Of a stretch of 64,000 nucleotides of DNA, positions 1 to 8,131 are shown piece after piece. The DNA lies in contig NC_021505.1 of the NCBI RefSeq assembly GCF_000412675.1, positions 5,574,501 to 5,638,500 of the forward strand. The letters are read 5' to 3'. The notes below the pieces were generated by a model that worked only from the letters and a program-made list of their open reading frames with translations, made no database searches and had not been told where the DNA came from. The first letter of the stretch is position 1. Each line of letters opens with the position of its first letter. The position numbers and the translations under genes are program-made. This DNA is from Pseudomonas putida NBRC 14164. GTDB taxonomy: Bacteria; Pseudomonadota; Gammaproteobacteria; Pseudomonadales; Pseudomonadaceae.

Positions 1-2
1 TC

Positions 3-140
3 GCGACCCTGCCCGAGCTTATCGACAGCCCCGAATCGGGTTATCCACAGGCGCTGACGGCGCAGGAAAAGATCACCCAGCAATTACGCTTCATCTTCGT
101 CGGGGCACGGCATTGGCAAGGGCTCGGCAACCCAGGCTGA
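3..140 (+). CDS. 3' end of an unidentified protein (partial, start outside window)
   Basis: Reading from base 3, 45 codons stay open and end in TGA at 138-140. The peptide starts ATLPELIDSPESGY and ends FIFVGARHWQGLGNPG. Codon use is GC-rich at third positions, like the neighbouring genes. The first REP arm begins three bases after the stop, the usual REP position just behind a Pseudomonas gene. I do not recognise the family from this tail. A TTATCCACA nonamer at 41-49 lies inside the reading frame and is probably incidental. Confidence 0.55.
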   Translation, partial: ATLPELIDSPESGYPQALTAQEKITQQLRFIFVGARHWQGLGNPG

Positions 141-143
141 TGG

Positions 144-260
144 GTAGCCTGTGCCGGCCCCTTCGCGGGCTTGCCCGCTCCCACAGGTAACCCAAATTGC
201 TCGGGCCTGTGGTGATCCTGTGGGAGCGGGCAAGCCCGCGAAGGGGCCGGCACAGGCTAC
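144..260. repeat. REP inverted pair (44-bp perfect arms)
   Basis: Bases 144-187 and 217-260 are perfect 44-base inverted copies around a 29-base spacer. Each arm contains the Pseudomonas REP motif TTCGCGGGCTTGCCCGCTCC followed by CACAGG. The pair fills the gap between the partial upstream gene and the AGE isomerase. Such doublets are known in Pseudomonas as REPIN/BIME-like units mobilised by RAYT transposases. No RAYT gene is in this window. Confidence 0.9.
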
Positions 261-315
261 CGAAAACCCCAGTTCTGCTACCATGGCGCCCTGCCCGACA
301 GCGACGAGCGCCGAA

Positions 316-1413
316 ATGTCCGACCCCCGCCCCACCCTGCCTGAACTGGCCCGCTTCAACCAGCACTTCGCCGAATGCATCGTGCCGTTGTGGCAAGGCC
401 CGGGCTGGAATGCCGACCTGGCCCTGCCCTACGAGGCGCTGGACGCCAAGCACCAGCCGTTGCCGGCGCAGCGCTACCGGGCCATGGCCTGCGCACGCCA
501 GTTGTACCTGTTCAGCAGCCGTATCGGGCAACCGGGCGCTGCCGAGCGCGCGGCGGCGTTGTTCCGATCGCTGCAAAAGCACTTCCACGATGCCGAGCAC
601 GGTGGCTGGTTCTACAGCATCGATGCCCAAGGCAAGCCGCTGGACCGTCGCAAGGACCTGTACACCCACGCGTTCATCGTCTTTGCCTGCGCGCACTACT
701 GGGGCAAGGTGCGCGAAAGCCTGGTGGAATCAACCCTGAACGCTGCGCTGGGCATCATCGACCAGCAATTCGCCCGTGACGACGGCCTGTACGAGGCCAG
801 CCTGGGCGAAGACTGGGCTGACCTGGGCAGCGGCCCGCTGCAGAACCCACAGATGCACTTGGCCGAGGCGTTCCTGCAGGTGCTGGCGGTGCGCGCTGAT
901 GAACATACCCAGCAGTCGCTGCTGCAGTTGTGTGAAGCGCTGCAGGCGCACTTCGTCGAACCGGCCCATGGCCTGATGCTGGAAAAGCCACGCGGGGCTG
1001 TGGATAACTGGTTCGAGCCGGGGCACCAGTTCGAATGGTTCTACCTGCTGCACACCTCACCGCTGCTGCGTGACACGCCGCTGCATGCGTCCATCGACCG
1101 GGCTTTCGGCTTTGCCGAACAGTATGGGGTGAAAGAGGGAGCAGTACTGGCGATGCTGGATGTGGATGGGCGGGTGCTGGATGCCACGCAACGCATCTGG
1201 GCCCAGGCGGAGTACCTGCGGGCGCTGGTATTACGCGCTGGGAGTGAGGCGAAGCTGGTTGACCAGCTGCAGGCGCTGCAAGCGCGGTTCCTGCGCGAAG
1301 CGGGCTGGTATGAGTGCCGGGATGGTGAGGGCAATGTCAGCCGGCATGATATGCCATCGACTACGCCCTACCATCTGGCGACTTGCCTGAAAGGGTTGCA
1401 GCGCCTGAGCTGA
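316..1413 (+). CDS. AGE family epimerase/isomerase (mannose isomerase-like)
   Basis: A 365-aa protein of the N-acylglucosamine 2-epimerase family, an (alpha/alpha)6-barrel that interconverts aldoses and ketoses or epimerises sugars. The family histidines sit in NPQMHLAEAF (around residue 180), EPGHQFEWFY (around 235) and YHLATCLKGL near the C-terminus. The size fits bacterial mannose isomerase or YihS-like members rather than the longer N-acetylglucosamine epimerases. I take ATG 316 because the protein then opens with the family's N-terminal helix (LARFNQHFAECIVPLW); ATG 283 is also possible, and the open frame further upstream is REP DNA. It appears monocistronic between two REP units. The true substrate cannot be read from sequence. 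Confidence 0.85.
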   Translation: MSDPRPTLPELARFNQHFAECIVPLWQGPGWNADLALPYEALDAKHQPLPAQRYRAMACARQLYLFSSRIGQPGAAERAAALFRSLQKHFHDAEHGGWFYSIDAQGKPLDRRKDLYTHAFIVFACAHYWGKVRESLVESTLNAALGIIDQQFARDDGLYEASLGEDWADLGSGPLQNPQMHLAEAFLQVLAVRADEHTQQSLLQLCEALQAHFVEPAHGLMLEKPRGAVDNWFEPGHQFEWFYLLHTSPLLRDTPLHASIDRAFGFAEQYGVKEGAVLAMLDVDGRVLDATQRIWAQAEYLRALVLRAGSEAKLVDQLQALQARFLREAGWYECRDGEGNVSRHDMPSTTPYHLATCLKGLQRLS

Positions 1414-1417
1414 CGCT

Positions 1418-1520
1418 TTCGCAGCACAAGGCTGCTCCTACAGGGGTAGCGGTGCGTCTGAAACCTGCGCAATGCCTGTAGGAGCAGCCTTGTGCTGCGA
1501 ATGGGCCGCAAAGCGGCCCC
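1418..1520. repeat. REP-like inverted pair, second sequence type, plus mini-hairpin
   Basis: Bases 1418-1444 and 1475-1501 are perfect 27-base inverted copies built on TTCGCAGCACAAGGCTGCTCC and then TACAGG. They share only the GCTCCYACAGG end with the common REP type. A mini-hairpin GGGCCGCAAAGCGGCCC follows at 1503-1519. The unit sits between the convergent AGE isomerase and SDR genes and may help end both transcripts. Confidence 0.85.
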
Positions 1521-1530
1521 GCTTTGTTGA

Positions 1531-2298
1531 TCAGCCCTTGGCCGAACGGTCGATGGAGAACCCTGCCCAATCCTGGCTCACCGGCATCAGCTCCAGGCTG
1601 TTGATGTTGATGTGCGCCGGCTGGTTGAGGATCCAGAAGATGGTCTCGGCAATGTCCTGCGGCTGGATCGGCTCGGCACCCGCGTAAGTGGCGTCGTACT
1701 TGGCCTGGTCACCGCCGAAGCGCACCAGCGAGAACTCGCTCTCGCACAGGCCCGGCTCGATGTTGCTCACGCGCACACCAGTGCCGCGCAGGTCGCAGCG
1801 CAGGCTCAACGAGAACTGGCCGACGAAGGCCTTGGTGCCGCCGTACACATTGCTGCCCGGATACGGGTAGTTGCCCGCCACAGAACCTACGTTGAGGATC
1901 GACGCGCCGCGACCGTGGGCGATCAGGCGTGGCAGCAGCAGGCGGGTGGTGTACATCAGGCCCTTGATGTTGGTGTCGACCATGGTTTCCCAGTCGTCGA
2001 GGCTGCAGTTCTGCGCCGCATCCACACCCAGTGCCAGGCCGGCGTTGTTGACCAGGCCGCGAATCTTCTCGAACCCGGCCGGCAAGCTGGCGATGGCCTG
2101 CTCCATGGCCTTGCGGTCACGCACGTCGAGCACCAGGCCGTGGACCTCGGTCTTGGCCGACAGCTCTGCGCACAGGGCATCCAGGCGCTCCTTGCGGCGG
2201 CCAGTGAGCACCAGCTTCCAGCCAGCTTCGGCAAAGCGGCGGGCGGTGGCCTCGCCGAAACCGGAAGTGGCGCCAGTGATGAATACGGTGGACGTCAT
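1531..2298 (-). CDS. SDR family NADP-dependent oxidoreductase, YdfG-like
   Basis: A 255-aa classical short-chain dehydrogenase. The Rossmann nucleotide motif TGATSGFG is at residues 8-15, followed by the NNAG motif near residue 88, a serine in GSVAG, and the catalytic pair in VYGGTKAF. The TGR motif (TGRRKERLDAL) after the second strand favours NADP(H). Closest in character to E. coli YdfG, which oxidises 3-hydroxy acids such as serine and 3-hydroxypropionate; the actual substrate is inferred only. ATG 2298 is chosen over an upstream in-frame extension because a GAGGAACAG ribosome site precedes it and the fold starts there. Single gene, convergent with the AGE isomerase. Confidence 0.9.
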   Translation of the reverse strand: MTSTVFITGATSGFGEATARRFAEAGWKLVLTGRRKERLDALCAELSAKTEVHGLVLDVRDRKAMEQAIASLPAGFEKIRGLVNNAGLALGVDAAQNCSLDDWETMVDTNIKGLMYTTRLLLPRLIAHGRGASILNVGSVAGNYPYPGSNVYGGTKAFVGQFSLSLRCDLRGTGVRVSNIEPGLCESEFSLVRFGGDQAKYDATYAGAEPIQPQDIAETIFWILNQPAHININSLELMPVSQDWAGFSIDRSAKG

Positions 2299-2380
2299 GC
2301 TCTGTTCCTCACGGTAGGTTGTCATCGGCAGCTTTGCAGCATGCCCGCGCCGCGCGCGGGCAGCAAGCCGTTCAGGGCGC

Positions 2381-2397
2381 TGTACATTTTTTGTACA
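2381..2397. promoter_or_regulatory. Double TGTACA element upstream of the SDR gene
   Basis: Two self-palindromic TGTACA hexamers at 2381-2386 and 2392-2397 are separated by TTTTT, about 80 bases upstream of the SDR start. The spacing places identical faces about one helical turn apart, as for a dimeric repressor or activator. No matching known regulator is recognised. The role is inferred from symmetry only. Confidence 0.35.
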
Positions 2398-2446
2398 TGT
2401 CCGGCAAACCCTTGCGGCAGAAGGCTCGGCGCCAGCTATGCGCATG

Positions 2447-2856
2447 TTATCCACAAGGCTTTCCCCACGGATTGGGGGCAACTCGTCCACAGTGCGGAAC
2501 CCTTTCAGCGTTGGGTGGTCGGTGGATATCTTTTCGTTGAGGATGCAAAGCTTTCAAGCATGCAGCCTGCAGCAGTCTGTCCAAGGTTTCCCCACAGAGT
2601 TATCCACAGCTTTGACATTGATTTCCAGGTGCTTTCGGGTCTGTGAAAAACCCTGAAAAGTCACCCACAGGAACGATGTGATCAAAAAATGATCGCATCG
2701 CTGCAGGGTTTGGTATCAAAGGGCTGTAGCGAGATGCCACCATGTTTTCCACAGGCGGTTCCACATTATCCGTGGACAAGATCAAGCCTGTGGAAACAAG
2801 GGCTTGCGAGGGAGTGTTGGTGTGTATAGAGAACAAGGCGCGGCAAGTTGTCCACA
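2447..2856. other. Cluster of DnaA-box-like sites in a 593-bp non-coding gap
   Basis: The gap 2299-2891 holds no convincing gene. It contains two perfect DnaA nonamers TTATCCACA (2447-2455 and 2600-2608), two one-mismatch sites (TTTTCCACA 2745-2753, TTGTCCACA 2848-2856), and several two-mismatch sites on both strands (2483-2491, 2588-2596, 2771-2779, 2789-2797). The intervening DNA is more AT-rich than its surroundings. Perfect nonamers occur singly elsewhere in the window inside genes, but nowhere else are sites this dense. It may be a DnaA titration or reactivation locus (datA- or DARS-like); it is not next to dnaA, so probably not oriC. Confidence 0.45.
2674..2700. repeat. Inverted repeat CGATGTGATC-N7-GATCGCATCG
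   Basis: Ten-base arms at 2674-2683 and 2691-2700 match with one mismatch around an AT-only 7-base spacer. Each arm ends in GATC. The repeat lies in the middle of the DnaA-box cluster. It could be a protein-binding site; it lacks a terminator-like T-run. Confidence 0.4.
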
Positions 2857-2863
2857 TGGGAAT

Positions 2864-2882
2864 GGGGCTGCTTGGCAGCCCC
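2864..2882 (-). terminator. Possible hairpin terminator after livF
   Basis: A GGGGCTGC-TTG-GCAGCCCC stem lies 9 bases beyond the livF stop codon. No U-run follows on the minus strand, so it may act as an RNA-end stabilising hairpin or a Rho-assisted stop rather than a classical intrinsic terminator. Confidence 0.4.
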
Positions 2883-2891
2883 GGATGTAAC

Positions 2892-3608
2892 TCAGTGCCC
2901 GCCAAGATAGGCGTTGCGCACTTCCTCGTTGACCAGCAGCTCCTGCCCGGTGCCGGTCATGCGAATCTCCCCGTTGACCATTACATAAGCCCGGTCGGAC
3001 AGCTTCAAGGCATGGTTGGCGTTCTGCTCCACCAGAAAAATGGTCATCCCGGTCTTGGCCAGCTCACGCAGGGTCGCAAAGATCTGCTTGACCACGATCG
3101 GTGCAAGCCCCAGCGAGGGCTCATCCAGCAACAGCAACTTCGGCCGGCTCATCAGCGCCCGGGCAATCGCCAGCATCTGCTGCTCGCCACCGGACATGGT
3201 CATGGCCCGCTGGGTACGCCGCTCCTTCAGCCGCGGGAACAGTTCGTACATGCGCTGCATGTCTTCAGCGGCATGCTTGTCGCCGATGGGGATGGTGCCC
3301 ATCATCAGGTTTTCCTCGACGGTCATGTCGGGGAATACCCGGCGCCCTTCCGGCGACTGGGCAATACCATTGGAAGCGATGTAGTGCGACGACTTGCGGG
3401 TAATGTCGGTGCCGCGATAGACGATATGCCCGGATGCCGCCCGCGGCTGGCCGAAGATCGACATCAGCAGGGTGGACTTGCCGGCACCATTGGCACCGAT
3501 CAGGCTGACCGTCTCGCCTTCGTTGATGTGCATCGATACCTTTTTCAGCGCCTGGATCGGCCCGTAGAACACGTCCAGGTCCTTCAGTTCGAGAATGGGT
3601 GCACTCAT
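2892..3608 (-). CDS. livF: Branched-chain amino acid ABC transporter ATPase LivF (BraG)
   Basis: A 238-aa ABC ATPase, the second nucleotide-binding subunit of the high-affinity Leu/Ile/Val importer. Visible motifs are Walker A GANGAGKST (about residues 36-44), the signature SGGEQQM, Walker B LLLLDEPSLGLAP and the switch histidine region FLVEQNANHAL. Length and the ending YLGGH are typical of LivF. It is the last gene of livKHMGF; its ATG overlaps the livG stop by four bases (ATGA), so the two ATPases are probably translationally coupled and made in equal amounts. Confidence 0.97.
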   Translation of the reverse strand: MSAPILELKDLDVFYGPIQALKKVSMHINEGETVSLIGANGAGKSTLLMSIFGQPRAASGHIVYRGTDITRKSSHYIASNGIAQSPEGRRVFPDMTVEENLMMGTIPIGDKHAAEDMQRMYELFPRLKERRTQRAMTMSGGEQQMLAIARALMSRPKLLLLDEPSLGLAPIVVKQIFATLRELAKTGMTIFLVEQNANHALKLSDRAYVMVNGEIRMTGTGQELLVNEEVRNAYLGGH

Positions 3609-4480
3609 ACCAGTTCCTCTTCATCTGCACCCAGGTAGGCGGCGATCACCGTCGGGTTGTGGCGGATTTCCTGCGGCGCGCCTTCGGCAATCACGTTGCC
3701 GTGGTCCAGCACCACGATATGGTCGGAAATGCTCATGACCATGCCCATGTCGTGCTCGATCAGCACCACGGTGATGTCATGCTCGTCACGCAGCACACGA
3801 ATCATGCGGCTTAGGGCTTCGGTTTCCTGCGGGTTAAGGCCCGCCGCCGGTTCGTCCAGGCAGATGATCTTCGGCCGCGTGCACATGGCCCGGGCAATTT
3901 CCAGCCGGCGCTGCTGGCCGTACGACAGCTCGCCGGCCAGGCGGTTGGCGCAGTCGACCAGGTCGACCACTTCCAGCCAGTAGAATGCGTGGTCCAGCGC
4001 GTCGCTTTCGGCCTTGCGGTAGGCCTTGGTGTTGAGCACCCCGGCCAGCAGGTTGCGGTTGACCCACATGTGCTGGGCCACCAGCAGGTTTTCCACTACC
4101 GACATTTCCTTGAACAGGCGGATGTTCTGGAAGGTGCGCGCCAGGCCTGCGCGGTTGACCAGGTGTGTGCCGCCGAACATCTTGTAGTACAGGCGGTTGG
4201 CAAAGCGCGCCGGCGACACGAAGTCCGCCGCCTGGAAGCGCTCGCCAAGCAACTGGATGACGTTGGTGTGGCTGCCGCGCACGTTCAGCTCGATGCGCCC
4301 GCCACTGGCCTTGTAGAAGCCGGTCAGGCAGTTGAACACCGTGGTCTTGCCGGCGCCGTTGGGGCCGATCAGGGCGAAGATCTGGTTGCGCCGGACCTTC
4401 AGGCTGACATCACTCAGCGCCTTGATGCCACCGAACTGCATCATCAGGTTGTCGACAGAGAGAATGATATCGTCGCTCAT
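3605..4480 (-). CDS. livG: Branched-chain amino acid ABC transporter ATPase LivG (BraF)
   Basis: A 291-aa ABC ATPase that pairs with LivF to drive branched-chain amino acid import. Walker A GPNGAGKTT is near residue 40, the signature is LSYGQQRR, and Walker B is IICLDEPAAGLNP. The roughly 40-residue insert between Walker A and the Q-loop, and the C-terminal GAPQEIRHNPTVIAAYLG segment, are family features. The start overlaps the livM stop by four bases. It has the same four-base coupling to livF downstream. Confidence 0.97.
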   Translation of the reverse strand: MSDDIILSVDNLMMQFGGIKALSDVSLKVRRNQIFALIGPNGAGKTTVFNCLTGFYKASGGRIELNVRGSHTNVIQLLGERFQAADFVSPARFANRLYYKMFGGTHLVNRAGLARTFQNIRLFKEMSVVENLLVAQHMWVNRNLLAGVLNTKAYRKAESDALDHAFYWLEVVDLVDCANRLAGELSYGQQRRLEIARAMCTRPKIICLDEPAAGLNPQETEALSRMIRVLRDEHDITVVLIEHDMGMVMSISDHIVVLDHGNVIAEGAPQEIRHNPTVIAAYLGADEEELV

Positions 4481-5778
4481 GGCGCCACTCCTTTACGCGG
4501 GGTCACACCGGTACGGCTGATGCGGATCAGCCCACGCGGTCGCCAGATCATCATCAGCACCATCAGCACGCCGAACAGCAGCACCCGGTATTCGGAGAAG
4601 CTGCGCAGCAGTTCGGGTGCCACGGTCAGCACGAACGCTGCAATTACCACGCCCACGGTCGAGCCCATGCCACCCAGCACGACAATGGCAAGGATCAGCG
4701 CCGACTCGAAGAAGGTGAACGACGACGGGTTTACGAAGCCCTGGTAGGTGGCGAAAAACACCCCGGCCAGGCCGGCCGTGGAGGCACCCAGGGTAAACGC
4801 CGAAAGCTTGACCAGCACGTGGTTCAGGCCCATCGAGCGGCAGGCGATCTCGTCTTCGCGCAGCGCTTCCCACGCGCGGCCTACCGGCATGCGGGTCAGG
4901 CGGTGCTTGATGTACAGCACAGCCAGCACTACCAGGAACAGCACCGCGTAGATGAACACGAACTTGAGGTTGGCGTTGTAATCGAAGCCGAAGAACTCGT
5001 GGATCGGCACCCCGCCATCTTTGGCCCGGCGGCCGAATTCCAGGCCAAAGAAGGTTGGCGAAGGCGCCGGCATGCCGTTGGGGCCTCCGGTGAACGACAG
5101 CCAGTTGTTCAGCACCAGGCGGATGATCTCGCCAAAGCCCAGGGTCACGATAGCCAGGTAGTCACCGTGCATTCGTAGCACAGGGAAGCCCAGTATGCAC
5201 CCCGCCAACGCGGCGGCGATGGCCGCCAGGGGCAGCACGCTCCAGAAACCCAGGCCGAGGTACTGGTAACCCAGTGCCAGGCCGTAGGCGCCAATGGCGT
5301 AGAACGCCACGTAGCCCAGGTCGAGCAGGCCGGCCAGGCCGACCACGATGTTAAGGCCAAGCCCCAGCAACACGTAGATCAGCCCGAGGATGACGACGGT
5401 CAGCAGGTACTTGTTGGCGAAGATCGGGAAGACGATGGCAATCACCACCAGCGCCGGGATGATGTAGCGCAGCCGCGACTTGTAGTCCGGCGCGTTCACA
5501 TGCACGCCAGAGCCACCGTTATCGAAGCCCTGGAGCATGCGCACGCCAGCGGCGGTCTGCAGGTACAGGCTGAGCAGGAAGCGCCCCACCATCACCCCGC
5601 CGACCAGCCAGGCTACGCGGCGCGGCTCGGCATTGAAGGTGTAGCCGTCGAGCACCACGCCGACGACCGGGCCAAACACAATGAGTGCCAGCAGGCCGGC
5701 GACGAGGGTCTCCAGCAGGCTGCGTTTAAGGTCGAAACCCTTGGTTTCGGAAGCAGAGGCAGTTTTGGCAACGGACAT
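4477..5778 (-). CDS. livM: Branched-chain amino acid ABC transporter permease LivM (BraE)
   Basis: A 433-aa inner-membrane permease with many hydrophobic helices. Around residues 100-400 it has the BPD_transp_2 fold with the family signature GLNIVVGLAGLLDLGYVAFY. An N-terminal extension of about 110 residues with its own two or three helices precedes that core, as is usual for LivM. I chose ATG 5778 because AAGGTG sits five bases upstream; a GTG at 5784, two codons earlier and overlapping the livH stop as GTGA, is the alternative. It forms the membrane pore with LivH. Confidence 0.95.
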   Translation of the reverse strand: MSVAKTASASETKGFDLKRSLLETLVAGLLALIVFGPVVGVVLDGYTFNAEPRRVAWLVGGVMVGRFLLSLYLQTAAGVRMLQGFDNGGSGVHVNAPDYKSRLRYIIPALVVIAIVFPIFANKYLLTVVILGLIYVLLGLGLNIVVGLAGLLDLGYVAFYAIGAYGLALGYQYLGLGFWSVLPLAAIAAALAGCILGFPVLRMHGDYLAIVTLGFGEIIRLVLNNWLSFTGGPNGMPAPSPTFFGLEFGRRAKDGGVPIHEFFGFDYNANLKFVFIYAVLFLVVLAVLYIKHRLTRMPVGRAWEALREDEIACRSMGLNHVLVKLSAFTLGASTAGLAGVFFATYQGFVNPSSFTFFESALILAIVVLGGMGSTVGVVIAAFVLTVAPELLRSFSEYRVLLFGVLMVLMMIWRPRGLIRISRTGVTPRKGVAP

Positions 5779-5780
5779 GT

Positions 5781-6695
5781 TCACACCTTAGCCACGAGCG
5801 GGCGACCCAGCAGGCCTTGTGGGCGGAAGATAAGGATCATCACCAGCAGCGAGAAGCTGAACACGTCCTTGTAGTCGGAGTTGATCAGGCCAGAGAACAG
5901 CGACTCGGAAATCCCCAGGATGATGCCGCCGAGCATGGCGCCAGGCAGCGAGCCGATACCACCGAGCACTGCGGCGGTGAACGCCTTGATGCCGATGATG
6001 AAGCCGGCATAGAAGTCGAAGGTGCCGTAGTTCATGGTGATCAGCACACCGGCCAGGGCGGCCATTACCGCACCGATGACAAACACGTACGAAATCACCC
6101 GGTCGGTGTTGATGCCCAGGATCGAGGCCATCTTGCGGTCTTGCTGTGTGGCACGGCACATGCGGCCGAGCTTGGTGTACTTGATCACGTAGGTGAGCAG
6201 GCCCATGCCCACGAAGGCGGCGATCAGGATGAAGATCTTGGTGTAGGTCAGTTGCACGAAGCCGGTGCCGACTTCGACACGCCAGGCCCCTTCAAGCAGG
6301 GTCGGCACGCCTTGCTGGCGGGCGCCCTGGCTGATCTGTGCGTAGTTCTGCAGGATCAGCGAGATGCCGATGGCACTGATCAGCGGCGCCAGGCGGGTGG
6401 AGTTACGCAGGGGTTTGTAGGCGATGCGTTCGATGGTGAACCCATAGACGCCCGTGACGACGACGGTGAACAACAGCGTGCCCAACATCAGGAGCGGGAA
6501 CGACTCGACGCCGAAATAGGCCAGCAATGCCAGGCTGATTGCCGCGAGGTACGCGGAAATCATATACACCTCGCCGTGCGCGAAGTTGATCATGCCGATG
6601 ATGCCATAGACCATTGTGTAGCCGATGGCGATCAGGCCATAGACCGACCCGAGGGTCAGGCCGTTGACCAGTTGCTGCAGGAAAATACCATCCAT
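5781..6695 (-). CDS. livH: Branched-chain amino acid ABC transporter permease LivH (BraD)
   Basis: A 304-aa integral membrane permease of the BPD_transp_2 family, opening LQQLVNGLTLGSVYGLIAIG. The diagnostic GMINFAHGEVYM loop near residue 40 and the EAA-like GIKAFTAAVLGGIGSLPGA segment near residue 235 identify LivH. It is the first membrane gene after livK, separated by 154 bases that contain a strong hairpin. Together with LivM it builds the translocation pathway. Confidence 0.97.
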   Translation of the reverse strand: MDGIFLQQLVNGLTLGSVYGLIAIGYTMVYGIIGMINFAHGEVYMISAYLAAISLALLAYFGVESFPLLMLGTLLFTVVVTGVYGFTIERIAYKPLRNSTRLAPLISAIGISLILQNYAQISQGARQQGVPTLLEGAWRVEVGTGFVQLTYTKIFILIAAFVGMGLLTYVIKYTKLGRMCRATQQDRKMASILGINTDRVISYVFVIGAVMAALAGVLITMNYGTFDFYAGFIIGIKAFTAAVLGGIGSLPGAMLGGIILGISESLFSGLINSDYKDVFSFSLLVMILIFRPQGLLGRPLVAKV

Positions 6696-6816
6696 AACGC
6701 AATCTCACCTGATTGAGATTGCACGAGCGCCGACCACGGCAGGCCACGGATGAAGCGGCCCCCGCAGTGCAGAACCGTGCAGATCTCCGAATAAAGACAG
6801 GTACCGCAGGGGCTTG

Positions 6817-6838
6817 GGCCCGGGCATCAGCCCGGGCC
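6817..6838 (-). promoter_or_regulatory. GC-rich hairpin between livK and livH
   Basis: A perfect 9-base stem GGCCCGGGC-ATCA-GCCCGGGCC lies 12 bases beyond the livK stop, with no following U-run. In binding-protein transporter operons such a hairpin commonly protects the upstream mRNA, so the periplasmic protein is made in excess of the permease. That role is inferred here. Bases 6696-6816 show nothing else beyond the livH ribosome site. Confidence 0.5.
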
Positions 6839-6849
6839 GTGGGCCGTTA

Positions 6850-7980
6850 TTATTTTTGTTTTTCCAGCTGGTGGTATTTACCGTCTTTGTCCCACTGGTA
6901 GACCACGTAGTCGGACACGGTCAGGTCACCCTTGCTGTCCCACTTCTTCTCGCCCATGACGGTCTTGACCGGGTTGGCCTTCAGCCATTTGGCCGCGTCT
7001 TCGCCCTTGTTCGACTTGGCGCCGTTGAACGCAGCGGCCAAGGCTTCCAGCGAGGCGTAGGCATACAGGGTGTAGCCTTCAGGTTCGGTACCGGCCTTGC
7101 GGAACTCCTCCACCACCGCCTTGCTGTCTGGCAGCAGGCGCGGGTCGGCGCCGAAGGTCATGTACACGCCATCGACGTATTGCGCGCCGCCGGCAGTGGA
7201 CACCAGTTCGTCGGTGACGATGCCGTCATCGGACATGAACTTGACGTCCTTCAGTCCCTGCTCGCGCAGCTGGCGCACCAGCGGGCCGGCCTCTGGGTGC
7301 AGGCCGCCGAAGTAGACAACGTCGGCACCGGTGGAGCGGATCTTGGTAACCACGGCGCTGAAGTCTTTTTCGCCGCGGGTCAGGCCTTCGTACAGCACAG
7401 GCTTCACGCCGCGCTTTTCCAGCTGCGCCTTGGTCGCGTCGGCCAAGCCCTGGCCGTAGGTGTCCTTGTCGTGCAGCACCGCGACTTTCTTGCCCTTGAG
7501 CACGTCGACGATGTAGTCGCCAGCAACGATACCCTGCTGGTCGTCACGGCCGCACATGCGGAACATGGCGCCGAGGCCGCGCTCAGTCACCTGTGGGTTG
7601 GTCGAGCCCGGGGTAATGGCGATGATGCCCGCTTCGTCATACACCTCGGACGCCGGAATGGTGTTGGAAGAACAGAAGTGGCCCACTACGCCGATCACCT
7701 TGTCCTGATCGGCCAGGCGGTTGGCCACGGCCTGCTTCGGTTCGCAGGCGTCATCGCCTTTGACCAGGACGATTTTCTCGCCGTTCACGCCACCGGCGGC
7801 GTTGATCTTGTCGGCCGCTGCCTGCGCACCTTTCATGTACTGCTCGCCAAACGCCGCGTTAGCCCCGGTCATCGGGCCCGCTACACCGATCTTGACGTCG
7901 GCCTGAACATACGAAGAAACACCTAGGGCCGTAGCTACGGCCAGAGCCAGGAAACCTTTCTTGTAAAACGTCTGCGACAT
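6850..7980 (-). CDS. livK: Branched-chain amino acid-binding periplasmic protein LivK (BraC)
   Basis: A 376-aa type I periplasmic binding protein with a Sec signal peptide (LALAVATALGVSSYVQA, cut about residue 26). The mature part begins DVKIGVAGPMTGANAAFGEQ. The ligand-contact stretch AIITPGSTNPQVTERG and the conserved HEASNT-like hinge regions fit BraC/LivJ/LivK. It captures Leu, Ile, Val and often Ala or Thr in the periplasm for LivHMGF. AGGAG precedes ATG 7980 at good spacing. It is transcribed from a sigma-54-type promoter at 8042-8057. Confidence 0.97.
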   Translation of the reverse strand: MSQTFYKKGFLALAVATALGVSSYVQADVKIGVAGPMTGANAAFGEQYMKGAQAAADKINAAGGVNGEKIVLVKGDDACEPKQAVANRLADQDKVIGVVGHFCSSNTIPASEVYDEAGIIAITPGSTNPQVTERGLGAMFRMCGRDDQQGIVAGDYIVDVLKGKKVAVLHDKDTYGQGLADATKAQLEKRGVKPVLYEGLTRGEKDFSAVVTKIRSTGADVVYFGGLHPEAGPLVRQLREQGLKDVKFMSDDGIVTDELVSTAGGAQYVDGVYMTFGADPRLLPDSKAVVEEFRKAGTEPEGYTLYAYASLEALAAAFNGAKSNKGEDAAKWLKANPVKTVMGEKKWDSKGDLTVSDYVVYQWDKDGKYHQLEKQK

Positions 7981-8041
7981 GAGGTGGTGCTCCTAGAGTT
8001 TTTTTTTGGTTGGCACTACAACTTCTCAACCCTGTGCTCAG

Positions 8042-8057
8042 AGCAAGGGCCGTGCCA
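8042..8057 (-). promoter_or_regulatory. Sigma-54 (RpoN) promoter of livK
   Basis: On the minus strand the sequence reads TGGCACGGCCCTTGCT, a full match to the -24/-12 consensus TGGCACG-N4-TTGCW. It implies transcription starting about base 8030 and a leader of about 50 bases before livK. Sigma-54 promoters need a bacterial enhancer-binding protein; NtrC-like sites lie upstream at 8132 and 8258. Confidence 0.8.
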
Positions 8058-8131
8058 TAGGTTTTGTCTTCCGGGAAAACACACTGCGCAGGTGCGCTGC
8101 AGGCGACCGACGGCCTTTTCTTTATTGAGCG

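Noticed and set aside
41..49. A perfect TTATCCACA nonamer as an origin element
   Set aside because: It lies within a coding sequence and is isolated. Similar single nonamers occur inside other genes (near 999, 48350 and 61918).
144..260. Inverted repeat pairs as possible CRISPR repeats
   Set aside because: The repeats are inverted pairs at gene ends with REP consensus, not evenly spaced direct repeats, and no cas genes are present.
151..315. N-terminal extension of the AGE isomerase
   Set aside because: The added residues are translated REP DNA and have no ribosome site; the family fold begins after ATG 316.
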